A stretch of DNA of 59,135 nucleotides from Rothia sp. (in: high G+C Gram-positive bacteria) (GTDB taxonomy: Bacteria; Actinomycetota; Actinomycetes; Actinomycetales; Micrococcaceae): contig NZ_JABZXW010000006.1 of assembly GCF_015265375.1 (NCBI RefSeq), positions 1 to 59,135 of the forward strand, in the 5' to 3' direction. The translations under genes and the position numbers were made by a program. Position 1 is the stretch's first letter, and every line of letters begins with the position of its first letter. The notes beneath the pieces are model-generated. The model was given only the letters and a program-made list of their open reading frames with translations. It did no database searches and was not told the origin of the DNA. This document shows, piece by piece, positions 34,903 through 42,727 of the stretch.

Positions 34903-34939
34903 AAAAAACCGGGTGCCCCCACAGTGGGGAACACCCGGT
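34903..34939 (-). terminator. terminator of the FecCD permease operon
   Basis: On the minus strand ACCGGGTG, inner CCCCAC/GTGGGG, and CACCCGGT form the stem, followed by TTTTTTGTG. Confidence 0.9.
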
Positions 34940-34964
34940 CACTTACACAGAATAGGGAACGGAT

Positions 34965-36002
34965 TTAGCGCTGACGGTACAGCAACCACAGCATGTACAC
35001 GCCACCCAACGCGCCCGTCACCAGACCCACCGGAATCTGGAACGGCGCCAACGCACGAGCCGACACAAAATCAGCCAGCACCAAAATCACCGAACCCAAC
35101 AGCGCCGAATGCCACATCGCCATACCCGGAGTGTTCCACAGGCGGCGCGCAATCTGCGGGGCAACCAGCGCCAAGAAACCAATCGGACCCGCAACAGAAA
35201 TCGCCACAGCCACCAGAAGCACGGCAGCCGCCACCAGCAGGTTCACGGTCCTCTTCACCGGCAGACCCAAACCCGCCGCCAAGTCATCGCCGAGCTCTAA
35301 GACGCGCAGGCGATGCGTCAGTATCAGCACCAGCGGAATCGCCACCAGAAGCAGTACCGCCTGAACCGACATCTGATTCCACGATAGGGCATTCAGCGAA
35401 CCGTGCTGCCAGGTCTTCGCCGCCTCCGCCTTCTCCAAATCACCGCGCGTAATCAGGTAATCATTCACGGAACTGAGCATCGCACTGACCGCAATACCAA
35501 TCAGCACCATCTTCTGACCCATCGTCGCGCCACCGCGCGCACCCGCCAGAAGCATCACTACAGCAGCCGTCGCAAAACCGCCAATAATAGCGCCCATGCC
35601 CATACCCACGCCGGTAGAACTCAACGACCCAATCAGCACCACCGACAGGGCGCCGGTCGCCGAACCCACCGTGAAACCGATGATATCCGGCGAACCCAGA
35701 GCATTACGCGAAACCGACTGAAAAATAGCGCCCGACAAGCCTAAAGCCGCACCCACCACCACGGCGGCAAGCATACGCGGCAGACGCTGATTCAACACCA
35801 GCTGACGCTCAATCTCCGTGCCCTCACCGTTGAAGATCAGGCGGAACACCTGCTCCGGGCTCATCTGATAACTACCAAACACCAGGGAGGCGACCGCCGC
35901 CACCACAAGCACCGCCACCACTAGCAGGGTACGCGGAATAGGGGTGCGGTAACGCCCCGGAATACGCACGGACCCGGCTACAGAACGAGACATAACGCTC
36001 AC
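34965..36002 (-). CDS. iron-siderophore ABC transporter permease, FecCD family
   Basis: A 345-residue membrane subunit, one half of the channel of a siderophore importer. About ten hydrophobic segments. FecCD signatures are RLPRMLAAVVVGAALGLSGA and the coupling region LGDDLAAGLGLPV, followed by VAGPIGFLALVAPQIARRL. I start at GTG 36002, seven bases after GAGAGG; an ATG at 35993 is an alternative. It lies 26 bp downstream of the partner permease and ends at a strong terminator. No ATP-binding subunit gene is present in the window. Confidence 0.93.
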   Translation of the reverse strand: MSVMSRSVAGSVRIPGRYRTPIPRTLLVVAVLVVAAVASLVFGSYQMSPEQVFRLIFNGEGTEIERQLVLNQRLPRMLAAVVVGAALGLSGAIFQSVSRNALGSPDIIGFTVGSATGALSVVLIGSLSSTGVGMGMGAIIGGFATAAVVMLLAGARGGATMGQKMVLIGIAVSAMLSSVNDYLITRGDLEKAEAAKTWQHGSLNALSWNQMSVQAVLLLVAIPLVLILTHRLRVLELGDDLAAGLGLPVKRTVNLLVAAAVLLVAVAISVAGPIGFLALVAPQIARRLWNTPGMAMWHSALLGSVILVLADFVSARALAPFQIPVGLVTGALGGVYMLWLLYRQR

Positions 36003-36028
36003 AATAAAACCTCTCAGAAAGCCGGGAT

Positions 36029-37327
36029 CTACGAACCAGACGCGCCAGATGAACTAGATGAGCCAGCCGAGCCGCGCACAACAGGGCGGTGAGCATGATG
36101 TGCTCCGTGCTCCGACACGTGAGCCGGACCCGCCTCATCGTGCGCCTGCGCCTTCGCTCCCATGCGGCTCTTCTTTGCGCCGCGCGCACCGGTACTCAAA
36201 TGCAGTACTAGAACCATCAGCACCGGGGCACCAATAAAGGCGGTCACAATACCCACCTCAAGCTCGCTCGGCATGACCAGAACGCGACCCAAAATATCGG
36301 AGGCAAGCACCAGCACCGGGCCGTACACCAGTGACAGCGGTAGCACACGCGCAATATCGGAGCCCACCAGCAGACGCACCACATGCGGCACGACCAGACC
36401 CACAAAACCAATCGGGCCCGCAATCGCAGTCGCCGCACCACACAGAGCCATAATCGCAATGATCGTCGCGCCACGCACCATCGTCACCGGCACACCCAGG
36501 CCGGCTGCCGCATCCTCACCGAGCGCCAGGGCACGCAGGGGACCAATCAGCATGAAGGAGAGCACCAGGCCCACTGCTACAAAGGGCAGCGCCGAGAGTA
36601 CCTGCTCGAAGGTGCGGTTCTCCAGCGAACCCACCACCCAGAAACGGTGCGAATCAAAAGCCTTGGAATTAAATATCGTGATAATGCCGGTGATAGTGCC
36701 CAGGCAGGCATTCACCGCCACACCAGTCAGCACCAGACGTGCCGTCGAATCCAGGTTCGGCTTAGAATCCACCAGGCCCATGACGAACACCAGCGCCGCC
36801 GCCAGACCCGAACCGGCCAGTGCCAGCCAGAGCTGCACGAACGGAGACGACACCCCAAAAACGCCCACGCCCACCACCACGGAGGCGGCAGCGCCGGAGT
36901 TCACACCCAGCAGGCCAGGCTCAGCCAGCGGGTTGCGGCTCAGCGCCTGCATGAGCACGCCCGACACCGCCAACGCGGCACCAACCAGCAGCGCCGCGGC
37001 GGTACGCGGGGCACGCTTCGCCCAAATCAGTTTCGATTCGACGGTGTTCGCCTCCGGGTGGAGGAAACCGTCAATCGAGCGGTCCAGGGCGAACATGCGC
37101 GAACCCACCGCAAACGACAGCGCGCACAGCAGCACCAGCAGAACGCCGCCAATGATGAGCGCAACCGCCAGGCGGGAGATGGACTTGCCGCCCTTACCGC
37201 CCGAGGAGGCGCCAGATACGGCGTCCGAAGAAGCGGAGAGGGCGCGAATTTTCGCCAGGGAAGCAGCGCTGACAGCAGGTCCTTCGCTGACGGCGGGTCC
37301 GGAAGAGGTGGTGGTCTGTGGGGTCAT
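36029..37327 (-). CDS. iron-siderophore ABC transporter permease, FecCD family, with long tails
   Basis: A 432-residue partner of the permease at 34965-36002. The FecCD core spans about residues 50-385 with KRAPRTAAALLVGAALAVSG, LGEDAAAGLGVPV and IAGPIGFVGLVVPHVVRLL. Two features exceed the family's usual ~340 residues: a Ser/Ala-rich N-terminal extension of about 45 residues, and a C-terminal tail with a His-rich run (HVSEHGAHHAHRP) before a Ser/Gly end. The His run could bind metal, but this is inference. Divergent from the binding-protein gene, across an IdeR-like box. Confidence 0.92.
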   Translation of the reverse strand: MTPQTTTSSGPAVSEGPAVSAASLAKIRALSASSDAVSGASSGGKGGKSISRLAVALIIGGVLLVLLCALSFAVGSRMFALDRSIDGFLHPEANTVESKLIWAKRAPRTAAALLVGAALAVSGVLMQALSRNPLAEPGLLGVNSGAAASVVVGVGVFGVSSPFVQLWLALAGSGLAAALVFVMGLVDSKPNLDSTARLVLTGVAVNACLGTITGIITIFNSKAFDSHRFWVVGSLENRTFEQVLSALPFVAVGLVLSFMLIGPLRALALGEDAAAGLGVPVTMVRGATIIAIMALCGAATAIAGPIGFVGLVVPHVVRLLVGSDIARVLPLSLVYGPVLVLASDILGRVLVMPSELEVGIVTAFIGAPVLMVLVLHLSTGARGAKKSRMGAKAQAHDEAGPAHVSEHGAHHAHRPVVRGSAGSSSSSGASGS

Positions 37328-37423
37328 ATGCCTTGGAGGTGGTGGGGGAGCGGTGTGCTCCCGTGCGGACGGAAGGTGCTTAACGTATCAATAGATGAGT
37401 ATTAAGTATCGCATATGCATATA

Positions 37424-37442
37424 TGAGGTTATCCTAATAAAA
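37424..37442. promoter_or_regulatory. candidate IdeR/DtxR iron box
   Basis: On the minus strand TTAGGATAACCTCA (37425-37438) matches the DtxR/IdeR half-site pattern TTAGGnTAACCTAA at 12 of 14 positions or better. It sits between the divergent siderophore genes, right at the start codon of the binding protein, and beside ATATGCATAT (37413-37422). Iron-loaded repressor bound here would block both directions. Confidence 0.65.
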
Positions 37443-38473
37443 TGGCAAATATGACGAACAAGATCACCCGCCGCTCCTTCGGCGCACTCGCACTCGGTTC
37501 CTTCGGTGCCCTCGCCCTGGCGGCTTGCGGCTCCTCCAACACTTCCGGCTCTTCCTCCTCCGCGTCTGCTTCTGCGACCGGTAAGAAGGTGGCACCCTCC
37601 GCACTGCCCTCCGGCATGGGCACCACCACCGTTGACGGTGAGTTCCCCCGCACCGTCAAGCACTTCCGCGGTGAAACCACCATCAAATCCGCACCCTCCA
37701 AGGTCGTGATTCTCTCCACCGGTCAGCTCGACGGCGTGCTCTCCCTGGGCATCGTGCCCGTCGGCGCAGCAACCGCAGGTGACGCCGACCTGGTCCCCGC
37801 ATACCTGAAGACCAAGTTCTCCGATAAGTCCGCGGAACTCGACAAGATCGCCAAGGTCGGCAAGCGCACCGACCCCGACCTGGAAGCCATCGCGAACCTC
37901 AAGCCCGACCTGATCCTCATCAACAACACCAACAAGAAGGATGAGGTGTACGAGTCCCTCGCCAAGATCTCGCCGACCGTGGTCACCGAGGGCACCGGCA
38001 TCAACTGGAAGCAGGACTTCCTGCTGATTGCCGCCGCGCTGGGTACCACCGAGAAGGCTGAGAAGCTCATGGAGGAGTACAACACCAAGGCGAAGTCGGT
38101 CGGTCAGAAGGCCGGCACCGAGAAGACCTTCTCCTTCCTGTACGCTTCCGCTGACCGCACCCGAATCTTCGCGAAGTCCTCGTTCGTGGGCTCCATCTGC
38201 GTGGATGCATCCCTGGCACGCCCCGCGGCTGCGCAGGTTGAGAAGACTTCCGTGGACCTGAGTGCTGAGCAGCTTGACCAGGCTGATGCCGACTACCTGT
38301 TCTACGGTGTGCAGGGCGGCGACGAGTCCAAGCTGACCGGTGAGGCGCTGTGGAGCACCCTCAAGGCTGTCACCGAGAAGCACGCGCACAGCGTGGATGC
38401 CGATATGTTCTTCCTGAACGCTGGCCCGGCTGCCGCGCTCGGCGTTCTGGAAACCATTGAAAAGGCGCTCTAA
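37442..38473 (+). CDS. iron-siderophore ABC transporter substrate-binding lipoprotein
   Basis: A 343-residue extracellular binding protein. The N-terminus NKITRRSFGALALG looks like a Tat signal and leads to the lipobox LALAAC (Cys29 or so), so it may be folded before export. The domain has the periplasmic-binding fold III pattern: VVILSTGQLDGVLSLGIVPVG, later DPDLEAIANLKPDLILIN and ISPTVV. The start has no Shine-Dalgarno sequence and lies at the end of the iron box, so a leaderless transcript is likely. It is the partner of the two divergent permeases. Confidence 0.93.
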   Translation: MANMTNKITRRSFGALALGSFGALALAACGSSNTSGSSSSASASATGKKVAPSALPSGMGTTTVDGEFPRTVKHFRGETTIKSAPSKVVILSTGQLDGVLSLGIVPVGAATAGDADLVPAYLKTKFSDKSAELDKIAKVGKRTDPDLEAIANLKPDLILINNTNKKDEVYESLAKISPTVVTEGTGINWKQDFLLIAAALGTTEKAEKLMEEYNTKAKSVGQKAGTEKTFSFLYASADRTRIFAKSSFVGSICVDASLARPAAAQVEKTSVDLSAEQLDQADADYLFYGVQGGDESKLTGEALWSTLKAVTEKHAHSVDADMFFLNAGPAAALGVLETIEKAL

Positions 38474-38504
38474 AGGTTCTAGCCTCTCGTAGAGATTCAC
38501 CGGG

Positions 38505-38562
38505 AAGCCCCGCATCTGATCTTTCACGTCCCGCGCGTGAGGGTGAGGAGGCGGGGCTTTCT
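38505..38562 (+). terminator. terminator of the binding-protein gene
   Basis: AAGCCCCGC/GCGGGGCTT, with an inner TTTCACG hairpin in the loop, followed by TCTG. Confidence 0.75.
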
Positions 38563-38756
38563 GCACGCTCGGCACCTGCTTTTGCACCTGATTACCGCCG
38601 CCGGATGCATGGGTGGCCTGCACGGGTGACTGAAACCGGTGCGCGCCCGCCCGAAATAGGGTCTAATGGGGGTAGAAGGCGCCGCGGTACCGTTGCCTCG
38701 CGCCTTCCATACCGAACCTTTCACACCGATTAATTCACCGACGAAACGAGCACATC

Positions 38757-39656
38757 ATGCCGATGAATAACCCCTCCGAAGAGACCCTGGCGCAGGTACG
38801 CCGCGTTATCGACGCGCTCAACGAGCGTGGCGCTCGCAAGCAGGCGATTCGCCTGAAGGTAAGCAGCCCCGACGCGCCGCTACCGCAGACCGCCTCTAAG
38901 TTTGGTGGCCGCCCGTACCTGCCCGCGGGCGAGTCTGCACCGACCAATGAGAAGGGTGAGCCGCTGGGCATGATTGCGCAGATTAACTGTGCCGACCTGC
39001 CCGAAAACGATATTTACCCCGCGACCGGCATGCTGCAGTTCTGGATCGACCCGAACGACGAAGAGTGCATGTGGGGCTACGACTACGAAAAGCCGCTCTC
39101 GCAGAAGAACCACCGCGTCGTCTACTACGAGACGCTGGGTGAGCCGAACCCGGAGGCACCGTACCCAACCGTGAACTGGGACGACTACGGCTGGCCCTTC
39201 GGACGTGACGGCAAGGGTACCGCTGAGGAGGTTGTCGAGTACGCGCTCGCCTTCGAGACCTGGGAGCAGGGCTTCCTGGATGGCGGCTATGAAATCTACG
39301 ACCAGTTTGCTGACGCCTGGGATGAAATGTACCCAGACCAGAAGCTGCCCGAGGAGCCGAACGCACGCGATGACGCCTCCTACAACCTGCTGGAGCCTTT
39401 CGAATCGGAGGAGAGGGATTACTCGCACATTGGCGGCTACCCCTCGTTCGTGCAGAATGACCCGCGTGACGAGTTTGAGGAGCTGCGTGGCCACACGGTG
39501 AACCTTCTGACCATCGAATCGGAGTGGGGCGAGGACGCCGATGAGGGCGTGTACGTGATGTGGGGTGATGCCGGTGCAGCGAACTGGCTGATTACTCCGG
39601 AGGCGCTTGCCGCCCGCGACTTCTCGCAGGTCGTCTTTGAGTGGGCTTGCGGCTAG
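38757..39656 (+). CDS. DUF1963 (YwqG-like) protein, first copy
   Basis: A 299-residue soluble acidic protein of the DUF1963/YwqG family, function unknown. Typical blocks are SKFGGRPYLPAGE, GMIAQINCADLP, GMLQFWIDPNDEECMWGYDYE and, near the end, GGYPSFVQNDPR then MWGDAGAANWLITPEALAA. The start may be ATG 38757 or ATG 38763; neither has a strong ribosome site. The next gene is a close paralogue. Long stretches are nearly identical at DNA level (around 38881-39000 and the last ~70 bp), which suggests recent duplication or gene conversion. Confidence 0.9.
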   Translation: MPMNNPSEETLAQVRRVIDALNERGARKQAIRLKVSSPDAPLPQTASKFGGRPYLPAGESAPTNEKGEPLGMIAQINCADLPENDIYPATGMLQFWIDPNDEECMWGYDYEKPLSQKNHRVVYYETLGEPNPEAPYPTVNWDDYGWPFGRDGKGTAEEVVEYALAFETWEQGFLDGGYEIYDQFADAWDEMYPDQKLPEEPNARDDASYNLLEPFESEERDYSHIGGYPSFVQNDPRDEFEELRGHTVNLLTIESEWGEDADEGVYVMWGDAGAANWLITPEALAARDFSQVVFEWACG

Positions 39657-39697
39657 ACACTGCGCTACTTTCACATCATCAATGAGGAGATTCTAAG

Positions 39698-40618
39698 ATG
39701 CTCGACAACAAACCGTTCAAGGACATCGAAAAGCAGGTGAAGCACGTTATCAACCTGCTCAATCAGGAAGGCGCTCGCAAGAAGGCTATCGCCATGAAGC
39801 CTTTCGTGCCCGATGCGCCGCTGCCGCAGACCGCCTCCAAGTTTGGTGGCCGCCCCTACCTGCCCGCCGGCGAGTCTGCACCGACCAATGAGAAGGGTGA
39901 GCCGCTGGGTATGATTGCGCAGATTAACTGCGCTGACCTGCCCGAGAACGACCTTTTCCCGACCACTGGCATGCTGCAGTTCTGGATTAACCCGAACGAT
40001 GACGAATGCATGTGGGGTTACGACTACGAGAACCCGCTGTCGCAGAAGAACCATCGCGTTATCTACTACGAGACGCTGGGCGAGCCGAACCCGGATGCGC
40101 CCTTCCCGAACGTGGACTGGGATGAAGGCGGCTGGCCTATCGGCGGTTTCGACTGTGAGAGCGGCCCGCTTGAGATTGAGTACGGCGTGACTTTTGAGGT
40201 GCGTGAGCAGGGCGTGACCGCCTCCGGCTACGACTACTACGACGTTTTCGGTGCGAAGTGGGATGAAACCTACCCGGATGAGAAGCTGCCCGAAGCGCAC
40301 GAGAACCCGTACAAGAACCAGCCGCGCCGCGAGGCTATCTACGAGCTGACGGAGCCTTTCGAATCGGATGAAGAGTACTCCCACATGGGCGGATACCCGT
40401 ACTTCGTGCAGAATGACCCGCGCGACGAGTTCAAGGAGCTGCGCGGCCACACGGTGAACCTGCTGACTATCGTCTCTGAGTCGGAGAATGAGGAGAACGA
40501 AGATGAGGAGATTGAGATTATGTGGGGTGACGCCGGTTCTGGAAACTGGCTGATTACCCCGGAGGCGCTTGCCGCCCGCGATTTCTCGCAGGTCGTCTTT
40601 GAGTGGGCTTGCGGCTAA
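39698..40618 (+). CDS. DUF1963 (YwqG-like) protein, second copy
   Basis: 306 residues, paralogue of the protein at 38757-39656, 41 bp downstream. The DUF1963 blocks are kept (SKFGGRPYLPAGE, INCADLPEND, QFWINPNDDECMWGYDYE, GYPYFVQNDPRDEF, MWGDAGSGNWLITPEA). It differs mainly in the middle (about 145-215) and has an acidic insert of Glu/Asn near 262-272. ATG follows GAGGAGATTCTAAG. Probably co-transcribed with the first copy. Confidence 0.9.
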   Translation: MLDNKPFKDIEKQVKHVINLLNQEGARKKAIAMKPFVPDAPLPQTASKFGGRPYLPAGESAPTNEKGEPLGMIAQINCADLPENDLFPTTGMLQFWINPNDDECMWGYDYENPLSQKNHRVIYYETLGEPNPDAPFPNVDWDEGGWPIGGFDCESGPLEIEYGVTFEVREQGVTASGYDYYDVFGAKWDETYPDEKLPEAHENPYKNQPRREAIYELTEPFESDEEYSHMGGYPYFVQNDPRDEFKELRGHTVNLLTIVSESENEENEDEEIEIMWGDAGSGNWLITPEALAARDFSQVVFEWACG

Positions 40619-40642
40619 GAAGGTCTTGGCTGAATAGCCGTA

Positions 40643-40686
40643 GGGGAGGGAAATAGAGAATAACCGCTCTATTTCCCTCCCCTTTT
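40643..40686. terminator. bidirectional terminator
   Basis: A 16-bp perfect stem GGGGAGGGAAATAGAG and its complement, loop of 8, followed by TTTTACG. It separates the DUF1963 pair from the convergent regulator gene. Confidence 0.88.
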
Positions 40687-40707
40687 ACGTACCTTTATTG
40701 GGCGCTT

Positions 40708-42309
40708 CTAAGCAGCGCGATACTTACGGTTCTTGCTACGCGGCGGAGCTGTAGCGACAATCAGCTTCGCCTCCACAAGACGGCGCAGGTCATTCGTAAT
40801 GGACGTACGTGAAGCACCCCGACCCCAATGCTCCTGGATATACGCCGTGGAGACCGCCTCGCCCTGTGCACGCAGGCCGCGTACAATACCGGCCTGGCGC
40901 TCACTGAGGCCGTCAAGCGTTGAATCAGCTCCCGACGCCTCGACGGTGTCCGCTGAATGTTTGCTCTCGGGATGGGTTGCTTGCTGAGTTCTGTCTTCAA
41001 GAGCGGGTTTCTGCGCCCCGAAAGACATACCCTGCGGAGGCTGCATCAGAGTGACCTGCACGTAAAGCAAACGGTCAGCAAACTGGGGAGCGGGCAGACC
41101 CGCCTCCTTCAGCGCGCGCAGAACCGTGGGAATACCCGAAGCCCTGTTCTCTGCAATCAAACGCCCCGTCGCCGGGTCGGGCAGGTCAGTCAGAATGCTC
41201 GCCAAGTAGCTATTGCGGGTTGAAGAAACACCGGGCTGACCAAAATCTCGGATAGTCACGGCACCGTAAATACCGCCCGGGCTACGCACCACTAGGCGGT
41301 TGGTGTAGAGCTCAACCTGCACCTGCGAGCCGCGCGCACCCGGCGAGTAGTCGCGGTGCATGAGGGCGTTAACCAGGAGCTCACGGATAGCCTCCAGCGG
41401 ATACTCGTAGCGCTCAACCCGCCCGATACCGCTACTGTTGAGACCCTCCATCGTGGACGTTTTGCGCATATTGCGAACCAAAACGCCCATCGCTTCATCC
41501 AGCATGGAGGGGATAGGCCCGGTACAGCTGTGATTGTCTAGGAAACGTCGACCGTCCTCGGTGACCTCGCCGAGTTCTTCACCGGGAAGAACAACGACGC
41601 TCATCATCAGCTGCGGGAAGAACGCCTGCGGGTATGAGCCCATGGCGAGAAGCGCCCCAAGAGTGGGCACTTCTCGACCCTCAGAATCGATGCGGAGAAT
41701 GCGCGCCTGCAGAAGAACCTCACGGTCAGAAAGCGCCGCAAAAACACGAGGCTGTTCCTCGCGGAGGCGCGCAACGTAGGCGCTGACGAGGGTGGGGGAG
41801 AGGTCCTTGAAGCTTGCCTCGCTGACAAGTTCTTCGTCGTAGCGGGGCTGACTGCGGTTCTCTAGGAGGCGGTCAATCTCGTATTTGGTGAGGCGAATAT
41901 CGGCCTCACCAACACGCTGATAGGAGCCGTTATACATGCCGTGTGCTTCGATGTAGTAGGGCTTCTGTGTCGGGTCGCCGGGGAGTACATCGATGCGCAC
42001 GATACGGTGCTGCTCATCTGCCGCCTCAATTTGAATATCTACCGGGGGTCGAGGCGTGATCTTGGAACGGATTGCCTCAACGGATGCGTCGTGGACTGCC
42101 TGTGCGTTGAAACCTTCAACCGGTTGCAGACCTTCTGCCGGGTCGGTCAGGCCAAGAAGAATGGTGCCACCGTCGCCGTTAGCGAAGGCGCTAACGGTTT
42201 CAAGAACGGACTTGGGGAACCCGCCAGCGGCAGCTTTGACTTCTACTCGCCCGTTTTCAGCCTGGCTACGGCGTAGGTATTCGATGAGTTCGGCGGTGTT
42301 TGTTTCCAT
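40708..42309 (-). CDS. AlbA_2 / GHKL-ATPase putative transcriptional regulator
   Basis: 533 residues. The N-terminal AlbA_2 (Schlafen-like) DNA-binding domain shows EVKAAAGGFPKSVLETVSAFAN, whose first part is the signature, then GGTILLGLTDP and the YYIEAHGMYNGSYQRVG block. The middle carries the HATPase_c_4 type GHKL motif (AIRELLVNALMHRDYS, about 312-327, and VVRSPGGIYG). The C-terminal ~60 residues look like a winged helix (ERQAGIVRGLRAQG, YIQEHWGRGASRTSI). Such proteins are annotated as putative transcriptional regulators; some belong to phage-defence or mobile contexts. The upstream region is full of a repeated motif (42341-42607) and may be self-regulated. Confidence 0.87.
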   Translation of the reverse strand: METNTAELIEYLRRSQAENGRVEVKAAAGGFPKSVLETVSAFANGDGGTILLGLTDPAEGLQPVEGFNAQAVHDASVEAIRSKITPRPPVDIQIEAADEQHRIVRIDVLPGDPTQKPYYIEAHGMYNGSYQRVGEADIRLTKYEIDRLLENRSQPRYDEELVSEASFKDLSPTLVSAYVARLREEQPRVFAALSDREVLLQARILRIDSEGREVPTLGALLAMGSYPQAFFPQLMMSVVVLPGEELGEVTEDGRRFLDNHSCTGPIPSMLDEAMGVLVRNMRKTSTMEGLNSSGIGRVERYEYPLEAIRELLVNALMHRDYSPGARGSQVQVELYTNRLVVRSPGGIYGAVTIRDFGQPGVSSTRNSYLASILTDLPDPATGRLIAENRASGIPTVLRALKEAGLPAPQFADRLLYVQVTLMQPPQGMSFGAQKPALEDRTQQATHPESKHSADTVEASGADSTLDGLSERQAGIVRGLRAQGEAVSTAYIQEHWGRGASRTSITNDLRRLVEAKLIVATAPPRSKNRKYRAA

Positions 42310-42727
42310 GTATGCTCCCGGTGGCTACTTCTTGGTGAACGTCATAGCAACGTCATAACAGCATCATAACAATTTCTGCGATGATATTGTTATGATCCTG
42401 CGATGATGTTGATATGATTCGCTGTTTTCCTTGCACCTAGAATCTTGAAAACCCCGGAATTGCAGGCTAAAACCGGGAATTCCTGTCAGTCACATTGACC
42501 ACGCATCATAACAACCGTCATAACAAATTCTGTTATGACGGCTGATATGACGCCTCGCTAAGACCGTACGGCAGTCCCTGCTCACCGAAAAATAGCCCGT
42601 CATAATCCGCAATAAACGACATATAGGTACCCGCACTTGGTGGACCCCGCCGCCGGTGGCACAGTATAAAGTCGAGCCACTATCGACTCCCCGCACACAG
42701 GCGGGCAGATACACCAGGAGCAAACCA
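42310..42727. other. divergent promoter region of the AlbA_2 regulator and metY
   Basis: 418 bp without a gene. It holds the repeated TCATAACA motif and one ATATGACG, and near 42440-42490 a stretch without visible structure. CAGTATAAAGT at about 42661 may be part of the metY promoter. Confidence 0.6.
42341..42607. promoter_or_regulatory. operator-like array of TCATAACAA motifs
   Basis: About ten copies in both orientations: 42341, 42352, 42363, 42387 (inverted), 42409 (inverted), 42505, 42517, 42531 (inverted), 42543 (inverted) and 42599. Copies at 42515-42525 and 42531-42541 form a perfect 11-bp inverted pair with a 5-bp spacer. Copies at 42363-42372 and 42387-42396 form a 10-bp inverted pair. 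The binding protein is unknown; the adjacent AlbA_2 regulator is the natural first candidate. Confidence 0.7.
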
